Shown: piece by piece, positions 46,324 to 56,400 of the stretch
Numbering within the stretch: the first letter of the stretch is position 1
Layout: the number at the start of each line of letters is the position of its first letter
Source: Enterobacter sp. ENT03
GTDB taxonomy: Bacteria > Pseudomonadota > Gammaproteobacteria > Enterobacterales > Enterobacteriaceae
Length of the DNA stretch: 64,000 nucleotides
Direction: 5' to 3'
Assembly (NCBI RefSeq): GCF_019218745.1
Contig: NZ_JAHUXA010000013.1
Span: forward strand, 1-64,000
Translations under genes and position numbers: made by a program
The notes under the pieces: model-generated
Database searches by the model: none
Seen by the model: only the letters and a program-made list of their open reading frames with translations
What the model was told of the DNA's origin: nothing

Positions 46324-47682
46324 TTACACCGTCGCCACCCAGTGCTGTAAGGCGCGGCGGGAGATTTTGATACCGCCCTGCGCCAGATGTTCGGGAAGCG
46401 CCAGCCAGCGGATCGGTTGCTGGAAACTGGCCAGTTTATCCCGGCACCATTCGGCGAGCGCTGACGACGGGTACCCCTCCTGCAAATCAACCACGGCGAC
46501 GGATCGGTGACCGAATTCAGCGTCTTCTTTGGGAACGATAAAAACCTGCCGCACCTGCGGATGCGCCGCGATGATTCGCTCGACCTCTTCGGGCTGGATC
46601 CCCTCCCCGCCGCTGAAAAACAGATTATCCATGCGTCCGGGAATGGTCAGCCGCTCGCCCTGCAACACGCCGCGATCGCAAGTGGCAAACCAGCCATCGG
46701 CATTCACCAGCGGCACCAGCCTGCCTTCACGCCAGTAGCCCGCCGCCATGCTGGACGCACGCAGCCACACTTCACCATCGACGATTTTCACCTCGCGCCC
46801 TGGCAGCGCCCGGCCCACATCCGGCAGCCCGTCGGCTTCTTTGGCGCAGACCGTTGAAGCAAATTCTGTTAAACCATAGCCACACCAGCTGCGGATCCCG
46901 CGCGTGCGGGCAAGCTCGGTGAGTTCCACCGGGATCGCCGCGCCGCCCAGCAGCACGGCTTTCAGCGCCACGCTGACGTTGTCGTTGAGCAAACGCCACA
47001 ACTGCGTCGGTACCAGCGAGGCGTGGGTACAGCCCTGCAATGCCTGCTGTAGCGGGATTTTTTCACGCACGGTGAGGCGCGCCCCGGCCAGCAGCCAGCG
47101 CCATAAAATCCCCTGCCCGGAGACGTGGTAAAGCGGCAGCGACAGCAGCCAGTCGTCCTGAGCCGCAAACGGGATCAGCGACAGCACGCCCGCCGCGCTC
47201 GCCAGATGAGCGTCAGGGGTGTGCACCGCCGCTTTCGGCAGACCGGTAGAGCCGGAGGTGAGCGTCATCGAGGTCAGCCGGTGAGCGTCCCAGGGCACGG
47301 CATAACTGCCGGAGAAGACGCCCATTTCCAGCCGGGAAAGTTCAGCAAATTCGCTCTCATCTGCCAGATCCAGCGCATGGCGCAAGGTCATCGACGGCAG
47401 CAGTTGCCGCAGTAACGTGTCCGGCAGCTGTGGATTCACCGGCAGAATGCGCGCGCCGCACTGCATTAACGCCAGCCAGGCCAGCAGCGTCCGCGGATGA
47501 TTGCAGGCGCGCAGCATCACCCCGTCGCCGCATTGCACGCCCTGGGCGGCAAAGCCGCTCGCCAGCGCGTCCACCCGCTCGCACAGCGTCTGCCAGTTCA
47601 GCGTCTCATCGCCGAGGCGGATCGCCACCGCTTGCGGGCGCAGGTCACGCCAGTGTCGCCAGGGCCAGTCGTGGAAAATCAC
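46324..47682 (-). CDS. menE: o-succinylbenzoate-CoA ligase MenE
   Basis: MenE activates o-succinylbenzoate with ATP and CoA. The 452-residue adenylating enzyme has the P-loop-like [17 protein letters not shown], the [11 protein letters not shown] motif, the hinge region [20 protein letters not shown] and the catalytic Lys in [10 protein letters not shown]. The start is GTG 47682, overlapping the menC stop by 4 bp (GTGA) and aligned with the E. coli N-terminus ([10 protein letters not shown]); the longer frame to 47715 lies inside menC. It is the last gene of the menFDHBCE operon. Confidence 0.95.
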   Translation of the reverse strand: MIFHDWPWRHWRDLRPQAVAIRLGDETLNWQTLCERVDALASGFAAQGVQCGDGVMLRACNHPRTLLAWLALMQCGARILPVNPQLPDTLLRQLLPSMTLRHALDLADESEFAELSRLEMGVFSGSYAVPWDAHRLTSMTLTSGSTGLPKAAVHTPDAHLASAAGVLSLIPFAAQDDWLLSLPLYHVSGQGILWRWLLAGARLTVREKIPLQQALQGCTHASLVPTQLWRLLNDNVSVALKAVLLGGAAIPVELTELARTRGIRSWCGYGLTEFASTVCAKEADGLPDVGRALPGREVKIVDGEVWLRASSMAAGYWREGRLVPLVNADGWFATCDRGVLQGERLTIPGRMDNLFFSGGEGIQPEEVERIIAAHPQVRQVFIVPKEDAEFGHRSVAVVDLQEGYPSSALAEWCRDKLASFQQPIRWLALPEHLAQGGIKISRRALQHWVATV

Positions 47683-48644
47683 AGCAGCGGCTCCAGGGCG
47701 TCCATTTGCAGACAAGGCAACGCGCTGCCAGGCCAGCGGCGCAGTAATTGCGCCTGCATCAGGTTCAGCGTGTCGAGGCCCGGCATGGTGTCCGGCGTCA
47801 GCCAGCCGGCGATGCGCGCCAGCTGCGTTAAGCCGAGGCTGGATTCAAGAGACGAGCTGATCACCGCCGTCAGGCCGAGGGCATGAGCCGCGTCAACTTG
47901 CTGGCGCACTTTTTCGAGGCTACCGGTCAGCGTTGGCTTGATCACCACCGCCCGCACGCCCTCCTCTGCCATAAAGCTAAAATCGTCGTCGCGCAGGCTT
48001 TCGTCCCAGGCGATGGCGATACCGGTTTCGCGGGCAAAGGCGCGGGAGTCATCGCGGGTTTTGCAGGGTTCTTCGAGAAAAGCAATGCGCTGGCGATGCG
48101 CCGGATTTACGTATTTCGCGAACTGCCGCGCTTTTAGCGGCGTCCAGGCGCGGTTGGCGTCAAGGCGCAGCCGCAGTTCCGGGATCGCTTCGAGCAGCAG
48201 ATTCACCACCATGCCGTCGCGCACCGCTTCGTACAGGCCGACTTTCACCTTCGCCACTTTTTCGCCCGGCAGGGCGGCAAGGGCGACGATCAGTTCATCG
48301 GGATCGCCGGTACACAGCGGCGCGGCGCGATAGTTACCTGCGGCGGGTAACTCATCGTGCAGCTCCGAAAGCGCGCAGCTCAGCCCAAAGGCGGCGGAAG
48401 GTACTGACGGCCAGGCGGGGTCATCGCCCGCCCGCCAGTCGGTTACCCACTCCAGGGCGGCGCGCTCTGCGTCCACCAGCGATTCACGACTAAAACCAGG
48501 CAGGGGGGCGATTTCACCCCACCCTTCCCGCTCGCCGTCACGCAGCTGCACCAGCAGCCCGTCGCGGGTTTTCAGACGCTGTTCACGCAGCACGACGCCC
48601 GCATCCATCGGCAGCTGCCAGCGGTAAACCTGCGCCTGACGCAT
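47679..48644 (-). CDS. menC: o-succinylbenzoate synthase MenC
   Basis: MenC dehydrates SHCHC to o-succinylbenzoate. The 321-residue protein is of the enolase superfamily, with the KVKVG lysine pair, metal ligands in [16 protein letters not shown] and IAWDESL, and a second lysine in VVIKPTL. The ATG shares one base with the menB stop (TAATG), and its own stop overlaps menE. Confidence 0.95.
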   Translation of the reverse strand: MRQAQVYRWQLPMDAGVVLREQRLKTRDGLLVQLRDGEREGWGEIAPLPGFSRESLVDAERAALEWVTDWRAGDDPAWPSVPSAAFGLSCALSELHDELPAAGNYRAAPLCTGDPDELIVALAALPGEKVAKVKVGLYEAVRDGMVVNLLLEAIPELRLRLDANRAWTPLKARQFAKYVNPAHRQRIAFLEEPCKTRDDSRAFARETGIAIAWDESLRDDDFSFMAEEGVRAVVIKPTLTGSLEKVRQQVDAAHALGLTAVISSSLESSLGLTQLARIAGWLTPDTMPGLDTLNLMQAQLLRRWPGSALPCLQMDALEPLL

Positions 48645-49501
48645 TACGGATTCCGTTTGTATTTGCTGAAGTCCGGCTGGCGTTTTTCGTTAAACGCGTT
48701 GCGGCCTTCCTGACCTTCTTCGGTCATGTAGAACAGCATGGTGGCGTTGCCCGCCAGCTCTTGTAAACCCGCCTGACCGTCGCAGTCGGCGTTCAGCGCC
48801 GCTTTCAGGCAGCGCAGCGCCATCGGACTGTTTTGCAGCATTTCGCGACACCAGCGCACGGTCTCTTTTTCCAGATCGGCAACCGGCACCACGGTGTTGA
48901 CCAGCCCCATCTCCAGCGCGGCTTTCGCGTCGTACTGACGGCACAGGAACCAGATCTCACGCGCTTTTTTCTGCCCGACGATGCGCGCCATGTAGGAGGC
49001 CCCCCAGCCGCCGTCGAAAGAGCCAACTTTCGGACCGGTCTGGCCGAAGATGGCGTTTTCTGCGGCGATAGTCAGATCGCACATCATATGCAGTACATGG
49101 CCGCCGCCGATGGAATAGCCCGCTACCATCGCCACCACCGGCTTCGGACAGGTGCGGATCTGGCGCTGGAAATCCAGCACGTTGAGGTGATGTACGCCGG
49201 AGTCATCCTGGTAGCCGCCGTAGTCGCCGCGCACTTTCTGGTCGCCGCCGGAACAGAACGCTTTGTCGCCTTCGCCGGTCAGGATGATCACGCCGACGTT
49301 GTCGTCGTAGCGCGCATCAGCCAGCGCCTGCATCATCTCTTTCACCGTCAGCGGACGAAACGCGTTACGCACCTGGGGGCGGTTGATGGTGATTTTGGCA
49401 ATGCCATCGGTCGATTTGTGATAGCGAATATCGGCGTAGCCTTCAGAGCAGTCGAGCCATTCAACCGGGGCGTAAAGCATTGTTTCATCTGGATAGATCA
49501 T
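48644..49501 (-). CDS. menB: 1,4-dihydroxy-2-naphthoyl-CoA synthase MenB
   Basis: MenB closes the naphthoate ring of OSB-CoA. The 285-residue crotonase-fold protein (E. coli 285) has the oxyanion-hole segments [15 protein letters not shown] and [20 protein letters not shown]. Catalytic residues lie in [14 protein letters not shown]. The C-terminal part is [10 protein letters not shown]. It overlaps menC by one base. Confidence 0.97.
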   Translation of the reverse strand: MIYPDETMLYAPVEWLDCSEGYADIRYHKSTDGIAKITINRPQVRNAFRPLTVKEMMQALADARYDDNVGVIILTGEGDKAFCSGGDQKVRGDYGGYQDDSGVHHLNVLDFQRQIRTCPKPVVAMVAGYSIGGGHVLHMMCDLTIAAENAIFGQTGPKVGSFDGGWGASYMARIVGQKKAREIWFLCRQYDAKAALEMGLVNTVVPVADLEKETVRWCREMLQNSPMALRCLKAALNADCDGQAGLQELAGNATMLFYMTEEGQEGRNAFNEKRQPDFSKYKRNP

Positions 49502-49510
49502 AATGTGTCC

Positions 49511-50272
49511 TTAGTGAAGACGCAGAATATGCGCCAGACGGTCAGCCACAGCAGCGGGATTTTCCCGGTGGGCGTTATGTCCGGCGGCGGCAATTAACAG
49601 GCAAGGCGCGGCGAGCTCATCGCCGATGGCGCGGAATTTCGCGTCGTGCTCGCCACACAGGTAATAAAACGGGAATGTCCGGGCGTGCAGCGCCGCACGC
49701 AGATCCGGCTGGCGCGACAGCGAGGTGGCATTGAGCATCGCGGCAAGGGCCGCGCCATTATTGTGCTCACGCAGCGTCACCAGCGCGCGACGTGCGTCGG
49801 CGTTAAGTGACGCGAATACCGGCTGCTGATACCAGTCGCGGAATACCGCCTCAAGGGGTTCATCGTGAAAACGGGCGGCCCAGCGGGCGTCGTTTTCCGC
49901 GCGCTGCCGACGGGCTTCGGCATCGGTCAACCCCGGATGCGCCCCTTCGACAATAAGCCCTGCCAGACCCTGCGGTTGCGCACAGGCGTGATACATCCCG
50001 AGGCGACCGCCGAGGGAGTAGCCGATGAGCCAGTAGCTGAGTATGTTGTAACTATGAAGCGTATTACTGAGCAGCACGCTGACCTGCGCAAAATCAGTGG
50101 CCGGAATTTCTGCCGAGCCGCCGTGCCCCGGCAAATCTACATACAAGCGGGAATAGTCGCGGAAATGCTCGCCCACTGGCTGCCATTCGCGGTGATCGCC
50201 GGAAAAACCGTGCAGGAAGACCAGCCAGGGCTGGTCCGGGTTGGCGGTTTCGGCCCGCGCGTGCAGGATCAT
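49511..50272 (-). CDS. menH: SHCHC synthase MenH
   Basis: MenH removes pyruvate from SEPHCHC to give SHCHC. The 253-residue alpha/beta-hydrolase has the nucleophile elbow GYSLGG, the acid residue in the CGEHDAKF segment and the His in [11 protein letters not shown]. Its ATG overlaps the menD stop by 4 bp; menB follows after 9 nt. Confidence 0.95.
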   Translation of the reverse strand: MILHARAETANPDQPWLVFLHGFSGDHREWQPVGEHFRDYSRLYVDLPGHGGSAEIPATDFAQVSVLLSNTLHSYNILSYWLIGYSLGGRLGMYHACAQPQGLAGLIVEGAHPGLTDAEARRQRAENDARWAARFHDEPLEAVFRDWYQQPVFASLNADARRALVTLREHNNGAALAAMLNATSLSRQPDLRAALHARTFPFYYLCGEHDAKFRAIGDELAAPCLLIAAAGHNAHRENPAAVADRLAHILRLH

Positions 50273-51939
50273 AACTGGCTGACTCCGGCCAACAGCTGCT
50301 GAAGTGCCTGCGCCCCCTCGGTTTCACTGACCACCAGCTCGATCACCGTCGTCTGCGGCAGGCGCCATGCCCCCGCCAGCGCGTCATCCAGCACCTGCCA
50401 GCTTTCCGGGCGATGGTAATGCAGACCAAACATGGCGGCGGCATGTTCAAAGTAAACGTTTTGCGGCATCTGATAAAAACGTTCGCGCTCAGACGGCGGC
50501 GTGGGCAGCAGGGAGAAAATCTGCCCGCCATTGTTGTTCACCACGATCAGCACGAAGGGCGCGGATACCTGGCGTAGTAATGCCATGCTGTTGAGATCGT
50601 AGAGTGCAGAGAGATCGCCGACGATGGCGAGCGTCGGTTTACCGCTGGCCCGCTGCACGCCCGCGGCGGTGGAGAGTAAACCGTCGATACCGCTCGCCCC
50701 GCGGTTGCTGTACACCGGATAACCCGCAGGTAGCTGCCCGAGCGCATCCACCAGACGCACCACCAGGCTGTTGCCTAAAAAGAGTTGCCCCTGCTCCGGC
50801 AGATAGTCTGCCAGGCGGTGCGCCAGCTGTGCTTCACCGAAGGATGCGCGCTGCGCCTCCACCGCCTGCCACGCCTGTTGCGCCAGCGCCGGGACCTCAC
50901 TGCACCAGGCCGCACGGTATTCTGCCGGATGCGCATCCAGCCAGTCGGCGATGTTTGAAACCAGCCGCCGTCCACGATGATGCGCCGGATCGAGGCGTCC
51001 TGGCAGGCGGTCCACCAGCCAGTACTCTTCCGGCTCGCAGGCGGCCTGCCACTGGAGCAGCCGTTTTCCGGTCAGGCTGCTGCCGAGCTGAATAACAATC
51101 TGCGCCTGCGACAGTTCCGTTACCGCGCGGGCGTTACTCAGCCACAGATCGGCGCAGGGTAGCGGTTGTCCGGTCTGCGACAGTACATCGCCTATCAGCG
51201 GCCAGCCGAGCGTCTGCGCCCATTCCGCGGCCTGTTTACCTTCGGCGGCGCTCATCCGCCCGGCGATCACGACGCCGCGCTTTTGCCGCCAGAAATACCA
51301 GTCCCGTTGCCGGATGCTTTGCAGGGGGGTGCTCTCCCGCAGCCAGGGTTTATCGCTGCGCCACCAGTCGCCCAGCTGCCGCTGCCAGTCGAGGCCAGTC
51401 GCGTCAAGTTCGCCATACAGCGGTTCGGCAAAGGGGCAATTGATGTGTACCGCGCCGCCCTGCAAGGAGCCGAGCAGATTATCAATCGTGCTGACCAGCC
51501 AGCGGGCGGGTATGTCCTGCGTCGGGCGCGGGAGCGACAGCGCCTGTGAGGGATGGGAAGCAAAGATACCGGGCTGACGGATCGCCTGGTTGGCGCCGCA
51601 GTCGATCAGCTCCGGAGGGCGATCGGCCGTCAGCAGGATCAGCTTCTCACCGGTCAGCCCCGCTTCAATCAGCGCCGGATAAAGGTTGGCTACCGCGGTA
51701 CCGGACGTGACGATCACCGCCACCGGCTCGCCGCTGACCTTCGCCAGCCCCAGCGCCAGATGGCCGAGGCCCCGCTCGTCGAAATGGGTGTGGTGAACAA
51801 AGGCTTTATTTGCAGCGGCGGCCAGCGTCAGCGGCGTCGAACGTGAGCCCGGCGCGATGCAGACGTGTCTGACGCCGTGGCGGGTTAAGGCTTCGAGAAT
51901 GACCTCTGCCCAGCGTCGGTTGAATGAGCTTACTGACAT
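50269..51939 (-). CDS. menD: SEPHCHC synthase MenD
   Basis: MenD is a thiamine-diphosphate enzyme joining 2-oxoglutarate to isochorismate, the committed step to menaquinone. The protein is 556 residues from ATG 51939 ([10 protein letters not shown]), the E. coli length; an ATG at 51957 adds 6 residues. ThDP motifs include the Glu in [13 protein letters not shown] and the metal-site [15 protein letters not shown]...NNNGGQIF. An 88-nt gap separates it from menF. Confidence 0.96.
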   Translation of the reverse strand: MSVSSFNRRWAEVILEALTRHGVRHVCIAPGSRSTPLTLAAAANKAFVHHTHFDERGLGHLALGLAKVSGEPVAVIVTSGTAVANLYPALIEAGLTGEKLILLTADRPPELIDCGANQAIRQPGIFASHPSQALSLPRPTQDIPARWLVSTIDNLLGSLQGGAVHINCPFAEPLYGELDATGLDWQRQLGDWWRSDKPWLRESTPLQSIRQRDWYFWRQKRGVVIAGRMSAAEGKQAAEWAQTLGWPLIGDVLSQTGQPLPCADLWLSNARAVTELSQAQIVIQLGSSLTGKRLLQWQAACEPEEYWLVDRLPGRLDPAHHRGRRLVSNIADWLDAHPAEYRAAWCSEVPALAQQAWQAVEAQRASFGEAQLAHRLADYLPEQGQLFLGNSLVVRLVDALGQLPAGYPVYSNRGASGIDGLLSTAAGVQRASGKPTLAIVGDLSALYDLNSMALLRQVSAPFVLIVVNNNGGQIFSLLPTPPSERERFYQMPQNVYFEHAAAMFGLHYHRPESWQVLDDALAGAWRLPQTTVIELVVSETEGAQALQQLLAGVSQL

Positions 51940-52027
51940 AAATTTGTCCGGTATCAATATTGCGACACAGTATAAAGAACCCTGAACGATGAGTTTTTGA
52001 TATGAATCGGTAATGCACGAATCTGTG

Positions 52028-53332
52028 TTAATCCATCAGGAGTACGGAGCGCAAACCGGCCGCTTTGTTTTCGATCTCCTGCCACTCCCGTTGCGGATCG
52101 GACCCCGCCACAATCCCCGCGCCGGCATACAGCCGCACCGTATCGCCCGTGACCCGCGCCGAACGTAGCGCCACGCAAAATTCCGTCTGCTTTAGAGAGA
52201 GATAACCTGCGGATCCGGCATACCAGTCGCGGGAGAAGGGTTCGTGCTGGCGGATAAATTCACGCGCCGCTTCGCGAGGCAGACCCGCCACCGCCGCCGT
52301 GGGTTGCAGCTGGCGCAGACACTGGGCGTCATCGGGCGTGTTTAACGTCATCCAGATGCAGCGCCGCAGATGCTGCACTTTTCTCAGGCGCAGCACCTGC
52401 GCGGGGAGGATGTCGTAGCCGTTGCCGAGCGGCTCAAGCCGCTGGCAGATGTCGTCCACCACCAGCTGATTTTCACGCTGGTTTTTATCATCTTCCAGCA
52501 ACCACTGGCCGAGTGCACGGGCGCGATGATCGTCGGTATGGTTTTCAACGGTACCTGCCAGCGCTTCGGTGCGCAGTGCCGGTCCAATGCGCCGCCACAG
52601 CCGTTCGGGGGTCGATCCCAGAAACGCATCCTGCGGACTGAAGGCCATATAAAAGTGATAACAGCTGAAATTGACCCGCCGACTGGCAGCCATCAACGCT
52701 GCGGCATTCACCGGCTGGCTAAAGCGTAAATCGCTGGCGCGCGCCAGCACCACTTTATCCATGTCCTGCCGTTCAATGGCCTGAGTAGCAAGCCGCACCC
52801 GCTGGCACCAGCCGGCGTGATCCGGGCTGTGCTGTTCGCTGGTCAGTTGCAGCGGCAAGGGGGAGAACGGCGTGGCGGGATGGAGCTGGTCGAGAAATGT
52901 CGCCGCGTGACGCGCATCTTCACGCAGGGAGGTGTCACTCCACAGCGTGAGACAAAGCCAGGTCTGTGCACCCTCGCGGCGCCATTCGAGGCGCGGCAGA
53001 AACAGATCGCCGTGCTGCGGATCGAAAGCGTTCAGCCCCCAGATGCGCAACTGTGGATCACCGCTGTGCCGAAGAAAGGTTTGTGCATCGGCAAGCGAGC
53101 TAAAACGACGAAGCGTGCCAAGCGCCGCAGCCTCGTCTTCATGGCCACGCTGCTGCCAGTAAAACTGCGGAAAATGGGGCTGAGCGGCAAGCCAGGCCAG
53201 GGGATCGTGGGCCTCAGGGGATGCAACCGGAACCGACAGACGGCGCAGGCCGGGCAGCTCCGGCAGCAGATACGCCAGTTGTTTTTTGAGCTGCCATAAC
53301 CCTTCATCGATAAACGCCACGAATGATCTCAT
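52028..53332 (-). CDS. menF: menaquinone-specific isochorismate synthase MenF
   Basis: MenF turns chorismate into isochorismate. The 434-residue protein has the chorismate-fold signature regions [13 protein letters not shown] ([12 protein letters not shown]), [29 protein letters not shown] and [27 protein letters not shown] at 53320 would match the E. coli N-terminus more closely; both starts are weak in ribosome site. It heads the men operon. Confidence 0.94.
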   Translation of the reverse strand: MRSFVAFIDEGLWQLKKQLAYLLPELPGLRRLSVPVASPEAHDPLAWLAAQPHFPQFYWQQRGHEDEAAALGTLRRFSSLADAQTFLRHSGDPQLRIWGLNAFDPQHGDLFLPRLEWRREGAQTWLCLTLWSDTSLREDARHAATFLDQLHPATPFSPLPLQLTSEQHSPDHAGWCQRVRLATQAIERQDMDKVVLARASDLRFSQPVNAAALMAASRRVNFSCYHFYMAFSPQDAFLGSTPERLWRRIGPALRTEALAGTVENHTDDHRARALGQWLLEDDKNQRENQLVVDDICQRLEPLGNGYDILPAQVLRLRKVQHLRRCIWMTLNTPDDAQCLRQLQPTAAVAGLPREAAREFIRQHEPFSRDWYAGSAGYLSLKQTEFCVALRSARVTGDTVRLYAGAGIVAGSDPQREWQEIENKAAGLRSVLLMD

Positions 53333-53373
53333 CTGTTTGCCAAAACCCTGACATTATACGTGGTTGTTTGTTT

Positions 53374-53403
53374 AAAAAAAGACACCCCGCCGGAGCGAGG
53401 TGT
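53374..53403 (-). terminator. terminator after the BigA-like gene
   Basis: On the minus strand ACACCTCGC-TCCG-GCGGGGTGT forms a stem with one mismatch and is followed by seven T. It lies upstream of menF and separates the autotransporter transcript from the men operon. Confidence 0.8.
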
Positions 53404-53418
53404 TGATGGGTAGGTTAT

Positions 53419-53493
53419 TTGCCCGGCGGCGCTTCGCTTGCACGGGCCTACAGGGTTATAACCGCCGGGTAAGGCGCAGCCGCCACCCGGCAA
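53419..53493. repeat. REP/BIME element between the BigA-like gene and menF
   Basis: Two REP units in inverse orientation (TTTGCCCGGCGGCGC... and ...GCCGCCACCCGGCAAA) lie directly after the autotransporter stop codon. Confidence 0.85.
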
Positions 53494-53497
53494 ACCA

Positions 53498-56400
53498 TCA
53501 GAACGTATATTTGTAGTTGACCATCAGGCCCTTATCCTTCACGCCGTCTTCCTGCCACTGGTACGCATCCGCCGTGAACTGCATGTTACCGGCGCTGTAC
53601 TTCACGCCCGCCATCGCCTGGCTGTTCACGCCGCCGCCCTGCTGGTCATCGTCCACGCTGAACGTCTGGCCTTTCGCCCCGGCCAGCGACGCGGTGCGGA
53701 TGCTCTTCGCGTAACTCAGGTTCGGCCCGCCTTCCAGCGACACCGTCGCCGCCCAGCCGTTTTCTCCGGCGTAGTTCAGCTTCAGGCCCACCACCGCGTC
53801 CACTGCCGTTTCGCTGCTGCTGCTCATGTTCAGGTTGAAGTCGCCCGCGCCTTGCTCGCGGTAGCCGTCCTCCAGGGTGTGACGCATTTTCAGACCGGCA
53901 AACGGCGTGACCGTCAGGGCTTCCTGCACCTTAAAGGCTTTTGATCCTTCGGTGCGGAACTCCAGGTATTGCTGGCGGGTGTCGGCATTCGCCGTTTTGT
54001 TCACGTCGCCGTAACGGACCGCGCGGTTGCTGTCGAAGTTATGCACGTCATACCGCAGGGCGTTATCCCAGCTCAGACCGTCTTCCGACAGCGGCAGGCT
54101 GTGCTTCAGACCAAAGAACTGGCTGTAACCGCCGGTCACACCGTTGTCCCCCGCCGTGGTCACATTGCCGTTGCCGTCCAGACGCGCGATACCGTACTCC
54201 ATGCTCAGCGTCTGGTTGTCACCGAACGCCAGGCTCTGACGCAGCGCCAGCATGTCGTAGCTTGTGTCGTTACCCAGTTCCGCACGTTTGTCGCCCTTCG
54301 CCACCACGTTGAACGCCAGACCGTTGTTCAGCTCCGGTGCCGTATCGGCCAGCATGTCGAAGCGGTTGCTCAGAATTCGCGCATCGCGGGACACCCCGGT
54401 CGCTTTACTTCCGGAAATCTGCTTCATGGCGCTGTTCAGCTCGGCGCTGGTTTTCAGGTTCAGGCTGTTGTACAGCTCGTTACTGGTGTACGCCGCGTCC
54501 AGCGCATTCGCTACGCTGTTCACACTCGCATCACCCGCCACATCCGCATAGGCGTTTTTGGTCATGGTGACGTCGACGTTACCGTTCGCGTCCTTCTGAC
54601 CTTCTGCCATCCACACCACGCTGGTGGAGGTGATGTTCTGCTCGCCCTGAATGTCTTCCCCGACAAACACGTTGTCGAAAGTTTTTGTGGTGTCGGCGGT
54701 TCCGGCGCTAAAGCCGGTGTCGATATTCACGTCGTTAATATCTGCATGACTTGCCGTGAGCGTACCGGCACGGCCATCGGCGCTGGTACCGATGGTGTAC
54801 TGGCTGATGCTGCTGCGCAGGCCGCTGCTTTGTACCGGTGCGGTCGGATCGGTCGGCAGGGTGTAAGTTGCGTAATGCACCTCGCTCTTGTCTGCCGTAT
54901 TGCCATCGACCCCGGCCACATCCACACCGGACTCTTTCACCAGCCCGCTGCCAGTACCTTCCAGATTTACCGTACCGTTGTTAACGATGCGCCCGTTCGC
55001 GCCCAGCCTGCTGAAAGCGTAGGAGTCTTTGGCGTAAATGTTGATCGCGCCGTTATTCTCAATCACCGCGTTGGCAGTGGCCTTCGCATCCAGCTCCATG
55101 GCAACCATGCCGCTCTCGCTGGTGCCTTCGCTGCCAAGGTTAATGGTGCCGTTGTTGACCAGTTGGGCGTTCTGGCTGCCCTTCATGCCGATGGCACCGT
55201 TGCCGCTGACGTTCATGGTGCCATCATTGATACCAGCAAAGTTACTGTGGGTCAGACTGACCGCGCTCTGGCCGGAGTGGGTGGCGGTAAAGTTCACCAC
55301 CCCGTCATCCTGGTTCCAGAAGAAGGCTTTGCCGGTATCAGCATTTCCGGCTGAACCCACCAGGGTAACGCCGGTGGCGTTGGCCGTACCATCATTAATA
55401 AAATCAACCCCGTGATTCCACAGATTAATCGCCGACGCATGACTGCTGGCGGTGAAATTCATGGTCGCGCCCTTGTCATTCTTCAGGGTGGCGTTGTCAT
55501 TCAGATGAATGGCATTTTTATTGTTGTCACCCGTCAGTACGCCGCCAGCGGCATTTTCAAACACGCTGTTATTTATCAGCTCCAGCATGCTGGCATTCGA
55601 TTTATCTGATGAACTGCCCAGCGTGAATTCGCCGCTGTTAGTAAGGCGAGCACTGTTTTTCAGCGCAGTACCGTGAGTCATGGTGCCGGTATTCGTCATA
55701 CTGCCGCCATTGTTTAACTGCACATTACTGTTAATGGTGCCGCTGTTCGTCATTGTCCCGCTAACCGTAACCGCTGTATCAATGATCCCCGTGCTCTGGT
55801 TAATAAAGGTACCATCGACATCCAGAGCGCCTTTACCATTAATTGTGCCGGTATTACTGACTGTGTTTCCGGCTAATATTAACGTGTTTTCATTTAGTGT
55901 GGTGATACCGCTCAGGATAGTGCCATTGGCAAAATCAGGCGTCACAAGGGTATCACTGTTATCTGCGCTCTCCGGCACACCGCTACCGAGAGTAATCTGA
56001 CCGCGGTTGATAATACGGTTATTCGCATTACCGTCTGAATAAAATGCCATCCCGTTTTCAGCATTGATATTAATCACGCCGGTGGTGTCGTTAATGGCAA
56101 GACCACCATTATATACGGCCATCCCGACTAAAGGTTCATTACCAGTGTAATTTTCGTTTTTATTGAGGTTAATGGTGCCCTGGTTAATCACGGTATTACT
56201 GCTACCCGTCGCGGCCATACCTACCCCGGCGTTATTAATGGTGATGGTACCCCCTTCATGGTTTATAGCAGTGCCATTACTTCCAGAGGAATACTCGTTG
56301 CCCACACCCATGCCAATGGCGAAATCGACGTCTCGCCGTGACGGAATCCCTTCCACGTAAGTCGTCTCATCATCTTCCGCCACCCACAGTGCGTCGGTAG

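Noticed and set aside
53969..55354. 461-codon open frame opposite the BigA-like gene
   Set aside because: It mirrors the repetitive codons of the autotransporter; no start signal and no family features.
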